From the NCBI RefSeq assembly GCF_026210795.1, contig NC_089458.1, forward strand, positions 2,992,001 through 3,056,000: a stretch of DNA of 64,000 nt. Reading direction: 5' to 3'. The notes below the pieces were generated by a model. It saw nothing but the letters and a program-made list of their open reading frames with translations. It was not told the origin of the DNA and searched no databases. The stretch is from Rhizophagus irregularis. Taxonomy: Eukaryota; Glomeromycota; Glomeromycetes; Glomerales; Glomeraceae. Below are positions 33,176 through 44,217 of this stretch, piece by piece. Position numbers and translations under genes: made by a program. Numbering within the stretch: position 1 is the first letter of the stretch; each line of letters opens with the position of its first letter.

Positions 33176-33956
33176 TCAAATGTTCCATTCTTCCAAAGCG
33201 TGTGCTACCTCTTTAGCAGCAATAACTGCACACCCGGTAACCATAGCATTGAATTTCCTTGCAACATCTGCATACAAAAATCCAACGATTGGTAATGATT
33301 CTACTAAATCCTTTAAACTCCAAATATCTTCGTGTCTGACAATCTTTTGTTGCTCGTTAAATTCTAATCTTGTTAATATACGCATAGTAATTTCACTAAA
33401 TTTGTTATTCTTACCAAATATCAAACGTAAACAAGGAAGACGTAAACAAGGAAAAAGAAGGGGAGATTGAAATTTAATTATGGAATCAATACAAACTAAA
33501 TGATGATTTCCTGCTATTTCACTATCAGTGATTGATTGTATGTCTGGTATTATTGAAAGTAAGCTAGATAGTAAGAGAAATTGATTGATTATTTTATCAT
33601 GTGATTCAACAATTAAAATTGGATCCTCAAAAACTAAAAAAAAAAGAAAAAGAAAAAGGGTTAGATAAATTTTAAATAATTAAAATTACTATACTTAATA
33701 TTCTATTTCACATACCAGCATTAACATCATAAAAAGTTTTAATAGCCTTCTTTTGATTCTCTTTTTTATTTGAATATAAATTTAAATAAATAAATCTAGC
33801 AATATCTTTCACGTCTGTATTTGGTATTGATGGCGTCGGCATAGAAATTAACGGTGGAATAGGTAATGATGTTAGTATCGGCATAGAAGATGGTGGTTGG
33901 GATGGAATCGACATCGATAATGGGATTTGTGAATCCGACATCATTTGAATTATCAA
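33176..33956 (-). CDS. NTF2-like (SnoaL-type) small protein, 232 residues
   Basis: Two exons (33956-33716 and 33633-33176) give 699 bases in frame. After a Pro/Ser/Met-rich leader of about 45 residues (repeats of SIPSQPPSSMPILTSLPIPP type) comes a compact domain: ARFIYLNLYSNKKENQKKAIKTFYDVNAVFEDP, then KIINQFLLLSSLLSIIPDI, VCIDSIIKFQSP, and the final strands MRILTRLEFNEQQKIVRHEDIWSLKDLVESLPIVG. The Y-D-x-N-A-x-F-E-D-P start and the HEDIWSLKDL end are typical of fungal NTF2/SnoaL-fold proteins of unknown function. No catalytic residue can be named. Start could be the first ATG or one of two ATGs five and six codons later. The leader is unusual and could be a targeting or disordered segment. 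Confidence 0.68.
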
Positions 33957-35531
33957 AAGAATAAAAAAAATGAAAAAAAAAAATTTATCAATTTTTTTTT
34001 TTTCGTTTTTTTTTCTCGATTTTTATTTATACATGTAAATCATTTTCTAGGCCAATTACGGGTTTTGGGTGTATATTTGCCATTAATTTGGGAAACATGT
34101 GAAAAATCACATCAATCTAAATTTGTTATCCATTTACGGATTTGTTCATGAGGATTTCACACACATATATATATAGATATATAACGAAATTGAGCGGTTA
34201 ATTATTTACCCGTCTATCCGAATCTCTCAAAATAATTTTAGTTTGGGTGATGACATTTCTTCATAATAAATGTTTTATGTGTATTATACAAATATGACTT
34301 AATGTTTATCTTTCATGTGTATTAATAGTAGTTATAATAGCTATCTCGTTGTAATGACGTTTAGTTATTTTGCAAACTTCCCATGAAATTAACTTATTGA
34401 AGTAGGTTAATAATTAACAATTATAAAATTACTTGTAAAAAAATTCGTATTTTCGAACCGTGTAACGTATTTCGAACCATGATAAAACTTGATATTATAA
34501 ATATTTAAAAAGATCAATAAAATAAATATATAAAATATATAAAAAATACTGTATATGTAAATACTTATCTCGGATTATCGTAAATAGTACCGGGACTATC
34601 GGGTATTTCATGGGTTGACCTTGTACAGTTGTACTACAATGTCTATAACTCGAATTTTTATAATTAAATTTTGTTTAAATTTCAAGATTCTCTAAATAAT
34701 AAGATTAATAGAAATTGTAACTTTTTTTTCAAGTAAAAAAGGGGATATTATAATATTACAGTATTATACATGGGGTATAAAAATACGTTATTATATATTA
34801 ATTAGTAATATGATTTGTGTATGTATAAATCAATATACAGTATATACATCTGACTTACAGTATATACGTGATTATTAAATTTTTCTTTGTGTTGATAAAT
34901 AAAATTTATGAAATATTTGATATTTTTAAAGTTCAAATTAAATAAAATTTCTATTTATTATATTTATTTTTAAACGTAAAATATAAAATAGAAAAGGTGA
35001 ACATATAAAATATTTATAATAATAATAATGTATTTGTTTCCAAATATGTAATCAATTTACGGAAATTAGTGATAAAAAGAATTTGAAATTCAAACCTGTT
35101 TATCTTTCGAATCCTGACGCATACTTGAACTTTAAAAAGTGTCAAATTATACTTTTTTTTAAGTTTGGCCCGTGTATGTTTAAATAATATTTGTGTTTTA
35201 CTGCTTGTTTTGTGATACAAAAATATCTAATCTCTTCTATTACTAACCATATTTAGACTCGGGTTTTCTGCTTACTTAACGTCTTAACGTCATGAAAGTC
35301 CTATTTTTTTTTAGTACATCTCTGAATATTTTCCTTAATTTGTGGGAATTCTTCCGATATGTAAGTATTTGTAAGTATTGTTAAGTATTGTAACAAGAAA
35401 CAAAACCGGTTCGGACATAAATCCCGATTATCTAATCTTGTCAAATGCAAAAAAAACATCTCGTGAATTATTAATTATTGTATCACTCATTTTAATGAAC
35501 CCATTTCCATCATGTTAAAAAACTTAAATTT

Positions 35532-35549
35532 GATAATAATAATAATAAT

Positions 35550-35585
<36 letters not shown>

Positions 35586-35621
35586 CATCGTTATTATTAT
35601 TATTAGTTATTATTATTATTA
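35532..35621. repeat. (AAT)n/(ATT)n inverted trinucleotide repeat
   Basis: An AAT/TAA run is followed directly by ATT/TTA runs, so the two halves are complementary and can form a long hairpin. The array is interrupted by TCATCG and GTTATT. Confidence 0.9.
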
Positions 35622-36570
35622 TCGGTCATTATTAACAAGGAAAACAAAGAATTTGTAATATATTCGGTAATTCATAGAGACGTCTTTATTACTATACACG
35701 ATTCAAACCTAATTATTTTGTAAATTTTGTAATACATATTTATAAACCAATAGATTTATCAGATCGCGTTGTTTTATCATTTATTTCCCGATCGATCTTA
35801 CAGTGAATTTTCTATTAAGAAATGATATATGTTGATCTCCCCTATCGTAGATATGGTGCTGTTTTTCTTTTTTATCTTATTATTTACCATAAACTTAGTT
35901 TTCTTTTAAAAATCATTTAAATTTACCATAAATAGGATTCTTCATTTTTGTAAAGATTGTCAATCAATTAAGGTTTTTCGAATTAAATAAAATGAAACTT
36001 AAATCAAATAATAGTTTCTTTTAAATTATTATTGTTATTATTTGTGACACACTATTAATACCATAAATTTCCTATATCTAATTGTTTGGCGTAATAGCAT
36101 TACAGTCAACATCTCATTAACAACGAACCCTTTAAGTCAAATCCCGCTATAAGATTATAAAAGATTTTAATTGGCTGATTCTCTGATTCTGGGATATTTG
36201 ACGTATTTAATTGGTTAAATGTCATGTGTTACAAGTAGCTTTGGTTTATTAAGTATGTAGCTTTACGATGATAACTACCAAAAATTCTTTTACATATAAA
36301 AAATTTGTGTGTTCTTTAATAAATATAATTCATTCCCTGTACAAGTTTCATTACCCACTCATTCATTAAAGATTCATATTAAAATATTTGTTACCCGTGT
36401 CACATTGTCATAAGTATTCAGGGACGAATTTTTTTCAGTAGGTGAAATCCGATTCGTCACATCTTTATTATAGTTAATGAAATTATTAATAAAAAAAAAA
36501 CACAGTTTCGCAACGTTTTCTATCAAAACAATTAAAAATTCTTAAAAATGCGATAAATGCCAGCCAAAAG

Positions 36571-36597
36571 TCACGTGGATGAGTTTAATCCACGTGA
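36571..36597. promoter_or_regulatory. Inverted pair of CACGTG (E-box/G-box) sites in a perfect hairpin
   Basis: TCACGTGGAT at 36571-36580 and its exact reverse complement ATCCACGTGA at 36588-36597 are separated by 7 bases. CACGTG is the known core site of bHLH regulators such as Pho4 and Cbf1. No gene is close, so a regulatory role is only possible. Confidence 0.35.
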
Positions 36598-38374
36598 TTC
36601 AATATATTCCCCCAAAAAATGTTGTAATGATGAGCATTTAAAAAATTAAAGACTCCGACGAGGGTATTACCATTAAATTTAATTAATAAATAGTTAAATT
36701 ATTTATTTATTATATACAAAAAAGCATTCAGAATTTTTTAATAATTAATAAACAACTGAAATTATTATAACAGAAACCTCCGAAAGTTTACAAATTCCGA
36801 GTTCAGTACTCTAAACACTGCAGAATGGGTCTTATTATGAAGCTTTTAATCTATAAATGAATAAGACAAACTGGAATGTTTTAATTGTTAAATATTCCCT
36901 TTTGAACTTCTCAAAGGCATGCACTCAACTTTATGGTTTTCGGTGTTAAACTATAGGATGCTTCCTTTAGTACGAATTACTAAGTAATGTTACAAAAATC
37001 TGTATCGTCATCTAGACTGCACTTCCTGCTATCAACAAATAGAAGAAGATTAACAGCATATATTTATGTGCTTGGAATATAAGCAAGCATGTCATAATTA
37101 TAAGTAATAATAATTTGGAAATTTTGAGGAAACAATATATATATATATATTACCATAACATCAAATGCAAAACCAGAGAGTTACTTAACGAAGCAGTTGA
37201 CAAGGATTCATCTAACTAATGCCAATTGGATTTCATCATCAACTAAATACGGCATCATTTATTCATTTTACCAATTCATGTCACTTCACATGATCATAAA
37301 TGTTACTTCCTTTTTATTCCCGTCACATTATCACGAGTATGTTACTACGCTTATTATGAAATTTAGAAACATTTCCCGTTCGATGTGCCAAGAGAAAGAC
37401 AGCATAATATCTCCCATCATAACAAATATTGGTGTTATACAGCAAACAATGATAAATGCACGGGAAGTAATCAACCTACACAAAAAACAAATACTGATAT
37501 ACCATGTTAGGGTCTCGATAATCAAGACAATATTCCAACATCACATTACAGCCGTTTAGATTATGTCAAGGCGGTTTTCCTTAAATGGACCTGTACATTC
37601 CCAAGAATGTATATTTCAATTGGGTTATTAAAATAAGGTTATGTATAATATTTGACTAAAGCAATACAATTTTTAATCCGATTGATTATGTCGTTAATGG
37701 ATTTATTGTTTGATAATTTTATTTATTTTAGTGATAGAAAATTTTATGTTTTTATTTTATTTAATTTATTTAGTTTTTTCGCTTTATTGTTTTGTAGTAT
37801 ATATTATCATTATGTAGTGCGAGATAATATTTTTCTTTTGGGTGAATAATTTTATAAGCGAAATATTATTCTATATATCCCAATTTTAAATACAATTTCA
37901 GTTAGTGCGCGAAAATAATATTTCTTTTACGTAGCATAGCACCGCTTGGCCTTCTATTATTTAACTTTAATGGTTGGGTGTGTGGATATAGTTTAAAGTA
38001 AAGATATTTGCATGTTTCACAAATTCTTTTGTTAACAATAATAATTGCATATATTACAAACTATTATATTATTAAAACTCAATATAATGACTACAAATAA
38101 CAAATTTCATTATTTTATATAAAAATAATTATATGAAACATAAATTTAATAAAGTGATTTTTTTTTTAGTAAACATTATATTAAGTTTTGACTGTAATTT
38201 AATTTAAAATAAAAATAGTGCTGGTAAAAATTGATAATTCTGGCCAACGGTAATGATCACCCCCCGGTGATTTGAAGTAAAAATCTTTAATTTAAATAAT
38301 AGTTTATAAATATATCCTTATCAACTTGTATTAACTTTTATTGTTTTAACACTGCCTTTCAAGATTATTAAGAA

Positions 38375-38527
38375 GGGCATTGCTAAATCTCACCGCAGGT
38401 GATTTTCACCGCACCAGCATTAGCAAATATTAATGGGCGGAGTTTCATGCCATTTTTAATTCTGCCCAAAATTCTATCCTAATCTTGGCAGGGTGACAAT
38501 CACCAGCGGTGATATTTAGCAATACTC
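38375..38527. mobile_element. MITE with ATTGCTAAAT ends
   Basis: About 150 bases. ATTGCTAAATCTCACCGCAG starts at 38379 and its near-exact complement (CTGGTGATATTT replaced by AGCGGTGATATTTAGCAAT) ends at about 38523, with two mismatches in 26. Each end carries a CACCGC/GCGGTG block, and further GGTGATT copies lie just upstream (38265-38275). No ORF. Confidence 0.7.
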
Positions 38528-41390
38528 CAATTTTTTATTCTTTTTTTTTACAAAAAGCTTTTTAAATTTTAGTAATATAAAAATCTGTTATTATAGCATC
38601 AATTAGTTGTTATTGTAAAGAAAATATAATAATATATTATTATAATTTTCATAATTTTCTACTTAAATTTCCAATTTCTTTTTTAATTTATCTATTAATC
38701 TATTATACTTATTGTTATTTTTGTATTAATTATTACTTCTACTTTTCAATTTTTTATTTCAAATATTATTCTAATTACTGTAATTTTTCATTTTTTTTGA
38801 TTTATTTTCTTTTGGGTTAAGTGTAATCAATTTGTATATTTTACTAATTATTCATTTTTTAATTCTCTATATATTTTTCATTTTTTCTAATTAATTATTT
38901 AAAAGTAATATTTGTTTCTGCATTTTTTATATCTTTTACAATATTAGATATTATATAATTATTGTTATTTAATATATATATATATATTTTTTTTCTGGTT
39001 ATCTTAATTTTTATAATAAAATTTACTATTATCTTTCATCCAAATTGATTTATATGGTACATTTTCTGTAAAAATAAAATATATTAAATTTGTTTTATAT
39101 TTGTATTTAAGGGATGGCCAGAAATGATTTAATTTAAATTTTGGAATTTTTGACTTTCCTCCCTCCTTATATTATCATTTATTTTAGGAAATGTAAAATT
39201 AAAATATAATTTTGGCTAGAATTATATTAATTACAAGTGTCTAAAAATGGAAGATATGTAATATCATTATAGTTTTAACCCCTTTTCCTTTAGGAAATGA
39301 TGTTATTTCTAGCCATTTTCTTAAATGTAATAAATATTTATAAAAGTATTATTTTATTTAATTTTTATAAATTTAACACATTTTATTTTTATAAAGATTT
39401 GAATTCTAAAAATTTATGATTAAATTAGTTTTTATAATATAATTCTTCTTATAATAATAATATTATTCTATTATTATTTACAAATAATCTTTTTATTTAT
39501 TTCCTATTTCTTTTATTTGAATTAATATTATTAACTAATATTTTATTTTCTTCTTATTATTTTTTTTTATATAAATTATAATCTTTATATTTTTTAAATT
39601 ATATATTCTATAATTTTTCATTTCAATTCCATCATCTTCAAATTCATATTTTAAATTATATATTATATAATTTTATTCTTCATTATAATCCATTATATAT
39701 ATTTAACATTATTAAATTGTTTGATATTAATAACTCCTTTAATTATATTTATAATATATAAATACTTTATTTTAATTTTTTTAATTTCTTTTTATTCTAT
39801 TTTATTTCAATCAAATATAATAATAATATTATATATAAGATCTGCAAAATTATCTATTCTTTAAATTATTTATTATAAACAAAATTTCTTAAATTCACTA
39901 GCATAATATAAAGACGATTATCCTTAATATTACATAAATTATAAAAAAAAATAAAACAAAAAAATAATAATTCAGAACTTCATTTATTTTTTTCTGTGAA
40001 AAAAAATTTAAAACATGTAAGAATATTGTATATTTGAATTTATTAAAATGTTATACTAAAGATTAAAAAATTAAGTAATTTTAACCTTTAGTAAAAATAA
40101 AAAATACAATATTAGAATATTTAGTAAATTCTGAAGTTTTATAAATTATATTTAAAATATTAAGAAAAATAAAAAGTAAGTATATCTTTAAAGTTTATAG
40201 TAATTTAAATTCAATTTTTTAGTATTTTAATTTTTATAAAATTGCATTAAGAAATAAAATTAGCCATTTAAATGCAGGAAAAATTATACTATAAATAATA
40301 TAAACTTAGAAAACTCAGAAGATTTTAGCTTTAAATCTGAATAAATTTAATATTCTAATTTTAAAAATTATTATTTTAAACTAAGAATAGTAATACAAAT
40401 TTACTGGCTATAATCTAAAATAATAATCATTAATCAGATTTTTTTTTGCTTAATTAATGCTAATCTAAAGTAGTAATTATTTTGTATAATAATTAAACTT
40501 TTTTTTTTTGATGGAAAAATTCTTTAATTATATAAAATATATTAATTTATTTAATTAATTTCTAACAGATTAATATCATCTATTTTAAAAAATCTTTTTG
40601 ATTCAAAATTTAAAAAAAGTAAGTTTTAAAATAGTTTAAATTAATATTTATTTATAGATTATTATCTAAAAATTAAATAAAAAACAGCATATATATTATA
40701 TAGATTAAATCTGATATAACAGTTAAAATATTTAGTTCAATAGAAAAGAAAAAAGAATTAGAAATTAATATTATATCTGCATATAAAAATTATATTAATA
40801 ATTGGTATTTTATTGATAATTAGAATTTTATATATTAGTTTTTAATTAGATTAAGGCCATTCTGAAATAGTAATTATTAGTTCAGATTCAAATGTGCCAT
40901 AATTGCCATAATGCATAAATAGATCTATATAATAATTTAATTTATTTTTTAATTGAAAAATCCCCTAACCATATAATATACATATAAGCATATTTTTGGA
41001 ATTTGACACATTCTTCTATCTAGAACAATTAATTAGATTTAATAATTTAATATGTTATTGACACATCTCTTATCTAAATCAATTGGTTAAATTTATTATA
41101 ACTAAATTAATATATATTTCAAATTAGTATGATTAACTATATAAAAAAAGTATTATTTGTATAGTTTTAAGATATTATTAATAATTTGAACTATATGTTA
41201 ATTTTAAAATATATTATCTACAACAGACTAATAAGACTATTCCAAAAATACATCTATATGATATATCAAATTTACTTAATCAGCTAATTACTAAATTAAT
41301 ACCATTATTTTAAAAAAATCTTTCAATACAGGATTTTAAAAATATTACAGTATAAATAATATATGGAAAGATAAAGTAATTTGAGAAATT
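38528..41390. other. AT-rich desert
   Basis: Apart from the small element at 39107-39328 nothing coding is seen. Composition is extreme A/T with poly-T and poly-A runs. Confidence 0.6.
39107..39328. mobile_element. MITE with TTTAAGRRATGGCYAGAAAT ends
   Basis: TTTAAGGGATGGCCAGAAAT at about 39107-39126 and the complement TTTAAGAAAATGGCTAGAAA at about 39308-39328 form imperfect TIRs of about 20 bases around a 180-base AT-rich core. No target duplication was identified. Confidence 0.55.
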
Positions 41391-42000
41391 CACTAAAGAT
41401 CAATAATGGGACTGTACATTTGTTAATAATAAAGTAACTGTTAAAACATTAATTGATCCCAAATCCTATTATAATAGTATTAGTAAGACACTTGTTAAAA
41501 AAATAGATTTATATATTTCTAGAAAAGGAAAATCTGAATTTTCTACAATACAAAGACTGGAATTAATGCAAAAACTGGAATTAATGCAAATGCTGGAAAG
41601 AAAGTGATGGTAAAAGGATGGCTTTGATAGAGAAAAAGTTTCTGTCACTTTGCCAAATATCTTTGATGAGTTAGAATCCCTTTATATTTGGGAATAGATA
41701 CAGAAACTTTTGTAGTTGTTGACAAGTCTGCTTTTAGGAAATGTATGGCTAAATGGATTGGAATATAGGATCAATAAAGATATTGGAAACTAATAAAGAG
41801 AAATGTCAATATTATGCAAGAAATGGCATTAATATACTGTCTCTTTCATTATATACATTCTACGAATTATTATTCTCTAATTTCACCACAATTAATTCAG
41901 ATGGGGAGGTCATAATAACCAAGTTTTTCAAGGTTATGGACAATCTTGATCTGAATCTCACCATTGGTTTCGTCCCTGTTTCAGAGTATTCTGAATCATA
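41391..42000 (+). pseudogene. Possible retrotransposon protease fragment, degenerate
   Basis: Around 41400-41540 the plus strand reads FVNNKVTVKTLIDPKSYYNSISKTLVKKIDLYI. This has the spacing of a retropepsin active-site region (strand, L-[IV]-D-[ST]-[GK]-[AS], helix), but with DPKS at the active site. A short direct repeat of CTGGAATTAATGCAA follows at 41559-41590, and then degenerate coding to about 42000 with stops. Low-confidence assignment. Confidence 0.3.
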
Positions 42001-42039
42001 ATACTGAGGATGACTCAGTTACATATGGTAACAATGTGT

Positions 42040-42700
42040 CTCGTCCAAGATTCTATGGTCAGACTTTTAATCCCGACCATTAAACTTAGTCAGTTAGATA
42101 TTAACAATGATTTAGCGCAGGGACGATCGTTGAACCGGAGCGGTGATCATCATTTGGGAAGATTTTTTTGCTGAGCCACAAATTGCGAGTCTCTCAAAAT
42201 TTGAGCCGGAAGCATTATTGAAAAGTTAATGCATCCGTTTGATTCTATTTCCGAAATTTTTACTGTGAACCTTAAGCAGAGCACTTCCATGTCACTGTAT
42301 ACCCCATGTCAGAATAATTTAGCTTACTATCTGTATTATGTAATAGCGATATATTTCGCAAATTTTATTTTATGTATCAGTCAAGACGTTTTTTATTTCA
42401 CAAATAATAAAGCATGTATGAGGTTAAGTATTAAATTACTTATTAGCGATTAAAGTAGATTAGTCATGGTTGGGTTCAAGGACTTGAATACATTCCGGTC
42501 CGTGATACCCTGAGTAGCCAACTGAATTCGCTTTGGCGGGTGAGAGTGAAGTTCGTCTTCCCTCAGGCGTTCTTGAATAGACTTCGCGTTATTGCCATAA
42601 CACAACTGGATGGGTTTGTCCCAACTGGTTGTCAAACTTCGTGTTATGTTATGGTCCACTTTTGTTCGTCAATAATACGGTAGTTTCAAAAATAGGTTAT
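42040..42700. other. GC-richer segment with small open frame
   Basis: This stretch, with the next feature, has visibly higher GC than its surroundings (for example CCGGAGCGG, GGTCCGTGATACCC). A 69-codon open frame on the minus strand (42659-42450; SWDKPIQLCYGNNAKSIQERLREDELHSHPPKRIQLATQG) has protein-like composition but no recognised family; it may be part of a multicopy element. Confidence 0.35.
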
Positions 42701-42737
42701 TTAATTTATACTAATATCTGCTTTCTTTCTATAAAAG

Positions 42738-44217
42738 AATGAGAGATCTTCTGGGAATGTCCTCAATTTCTGGACAACGATCAGTAAAAAACGTAGAATT
42801 AATATCACAAGGGTAAGTGAGAAATACAGTGGTTTTAGTATTAAGTTTCAACATGGTGATCCTAATTATTAATATGACTATAAGGCTGATGGCGTCTTGC
42901 GCATGTTAGAAGGCACGACCGCTGAACAACAGCACGTTTTTAATATTCAGCAACAAGACCTCCTCGGTCTATACCAACCCAGCGACGATGATTTGGTAAT
43001 TTACTGTGTGTTTCCTTATTTTCAAACCTTGGCGAATTGATTTACTTAAACCTATTTAGACAAATACATCTATGATGTCATTGTCAAATATTTTAAATCG
43101 CCCAGTTTGAGGAAGATCATCAGCCCAAGACACCATCTATGAGACCTCGTCAAGTAACTGAAACATACTATGCAACACTTGGCTAAACATTTTTCGATCA
43201 TGATAGTAGATCATGTTGATATAATTCCGAGACAAATTCGTACCTGGCTTGTAGATATATTATCAGTAAGTAGACATAAATCTTTTTAGGTCTTATGACA
43301 AATATTATTAAAAAAATTTATTAACTACTAGTCAGAAAAAGATGTGTTCGAAAGCGCTATTACGGCTTCACTAAATCCAACTCCAGCCCATCCATTTCAG
43401 CAAGTCCGCAAAACAATCTTATATGACTTGTGAGTGTATTATCACGGTCTCTATGCCCCTTTTAGCACAACTGGCTAATTTACCCTGTTTGAAATAGTTT
43501 TTCCATGACTAATAAAGGCCCTTTGAACTGTTTTATTGGATAGGATAGTGCCTTTATTCAAGGCGATTCAATCAGTATATCGAGAGTATTCATTTAATTG
43601 GATCGAAGTACAAGCAAGTTGCATCAAAGATACAAAAGAATGGTTTCCAGAATTCGATTTCACACTAAATAAAGTGTTTTAAAACACGTCAAAGAGGATA
43701 CCGAAAACTCATCAAGGAAGCAATGTTTGGTTTGATCTCTTTACTTAGAGGCTACTTAGATAAAGGCGCAGAAAAAGCAAGAAATATATGCGTACAGATG
43801 TATATCAATTATTTTTTAACTTTTTGTACGCCTGTAAATGCTATCAAATAAAACTATACATTCCGGACAAAGCTTGTCCATCTGAAAAAATGAACTGTAA
43901 TGTAATACGGATACAATCACGAGATGATCATCTAGTCAGGTTATCGTTGCAACCTATCATTACATTCATCATTACATTAGCTTTGATCTAGGAGTCTTAG
44001 TCATTATATTTAAAATGAAGCGCAAAATATTACTCGATGTTTTGTCATTAAATTTGTAACTACACCTCATTTCAAATAATTTTCGTGTTTTCTTGAGAAA
44101 AAAATCCCGTTTTTTTAGATAATTTGCGAGTAAATCATAAGGGAACTGGACGTAAAAGGAGTCTCGTAGGGGAAAAGTTCTATGCGGAATTCTCATCCGA
44201 GTTTTGGAAAAGACTAG
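42738..44217 (+). pseudogene. Unrecognised multi-exon gene, partly broken
   Basis: Several protein-like stretches follow in order on the plus strand, separated by intron-like GT...AG gaps. From 42738: ERSSGNVLNFWTTISKKRR, KYSGFSIKFQHGDPNY, one TAA, YKADGVLRMLEGTTAEQQHVF and LLGLYQPSDDDL (to 42995). From 43060: TSMMSLSNILNRPV, an extra T, then DHQPKTPSMRPRQVTETYYA with further stops. From 43333: EKDVFESAITASLNPTPAHP. From 43545: IVPLFKAIQSVYREYSFNW, then KEWFPEFDFTLNKVF (to 43680). From 43697: RGYRKLIKEAMFGLISLLRG (to 43850). From 44122: NLRVNHKGTGRKRSLVGEK to the GT at 44218. I do not recognise a family. At least three stops and one frameshift suggest a young pseudogene or a copy of a repeated family. 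Confidence 0.5.

Larger units (their letters stand above)
33957..38374. other. Gene-poor region
   Basis: No gene is supported. It contains the trinucleotide block at 35532, the CACGTG hairpin at 36571 and an isolated 120-codon open frame at 37197-37559 with no family resemblance. Confidence 0.5.

Noticed and set aside
34452-34490. TTCGAACC repeats resembling tRNA T-arms
   Set aside because: Two copies of TTTCGAACC lie 24 bases apart with no cloverleaf around either; not tRNA genes.
37197-37559. 120-codon open frame
   Set aside because: No family resemblance, no acceptor or donor context, and an overlapping open frame on the other strand; probably chance.
41753-42001. 82-codon frame downstream of the protease-like fragment
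   Set aside because: It has somewhat protein-like composition but no clear link to retroelement domains; included only within the low-confidence pseudogene.
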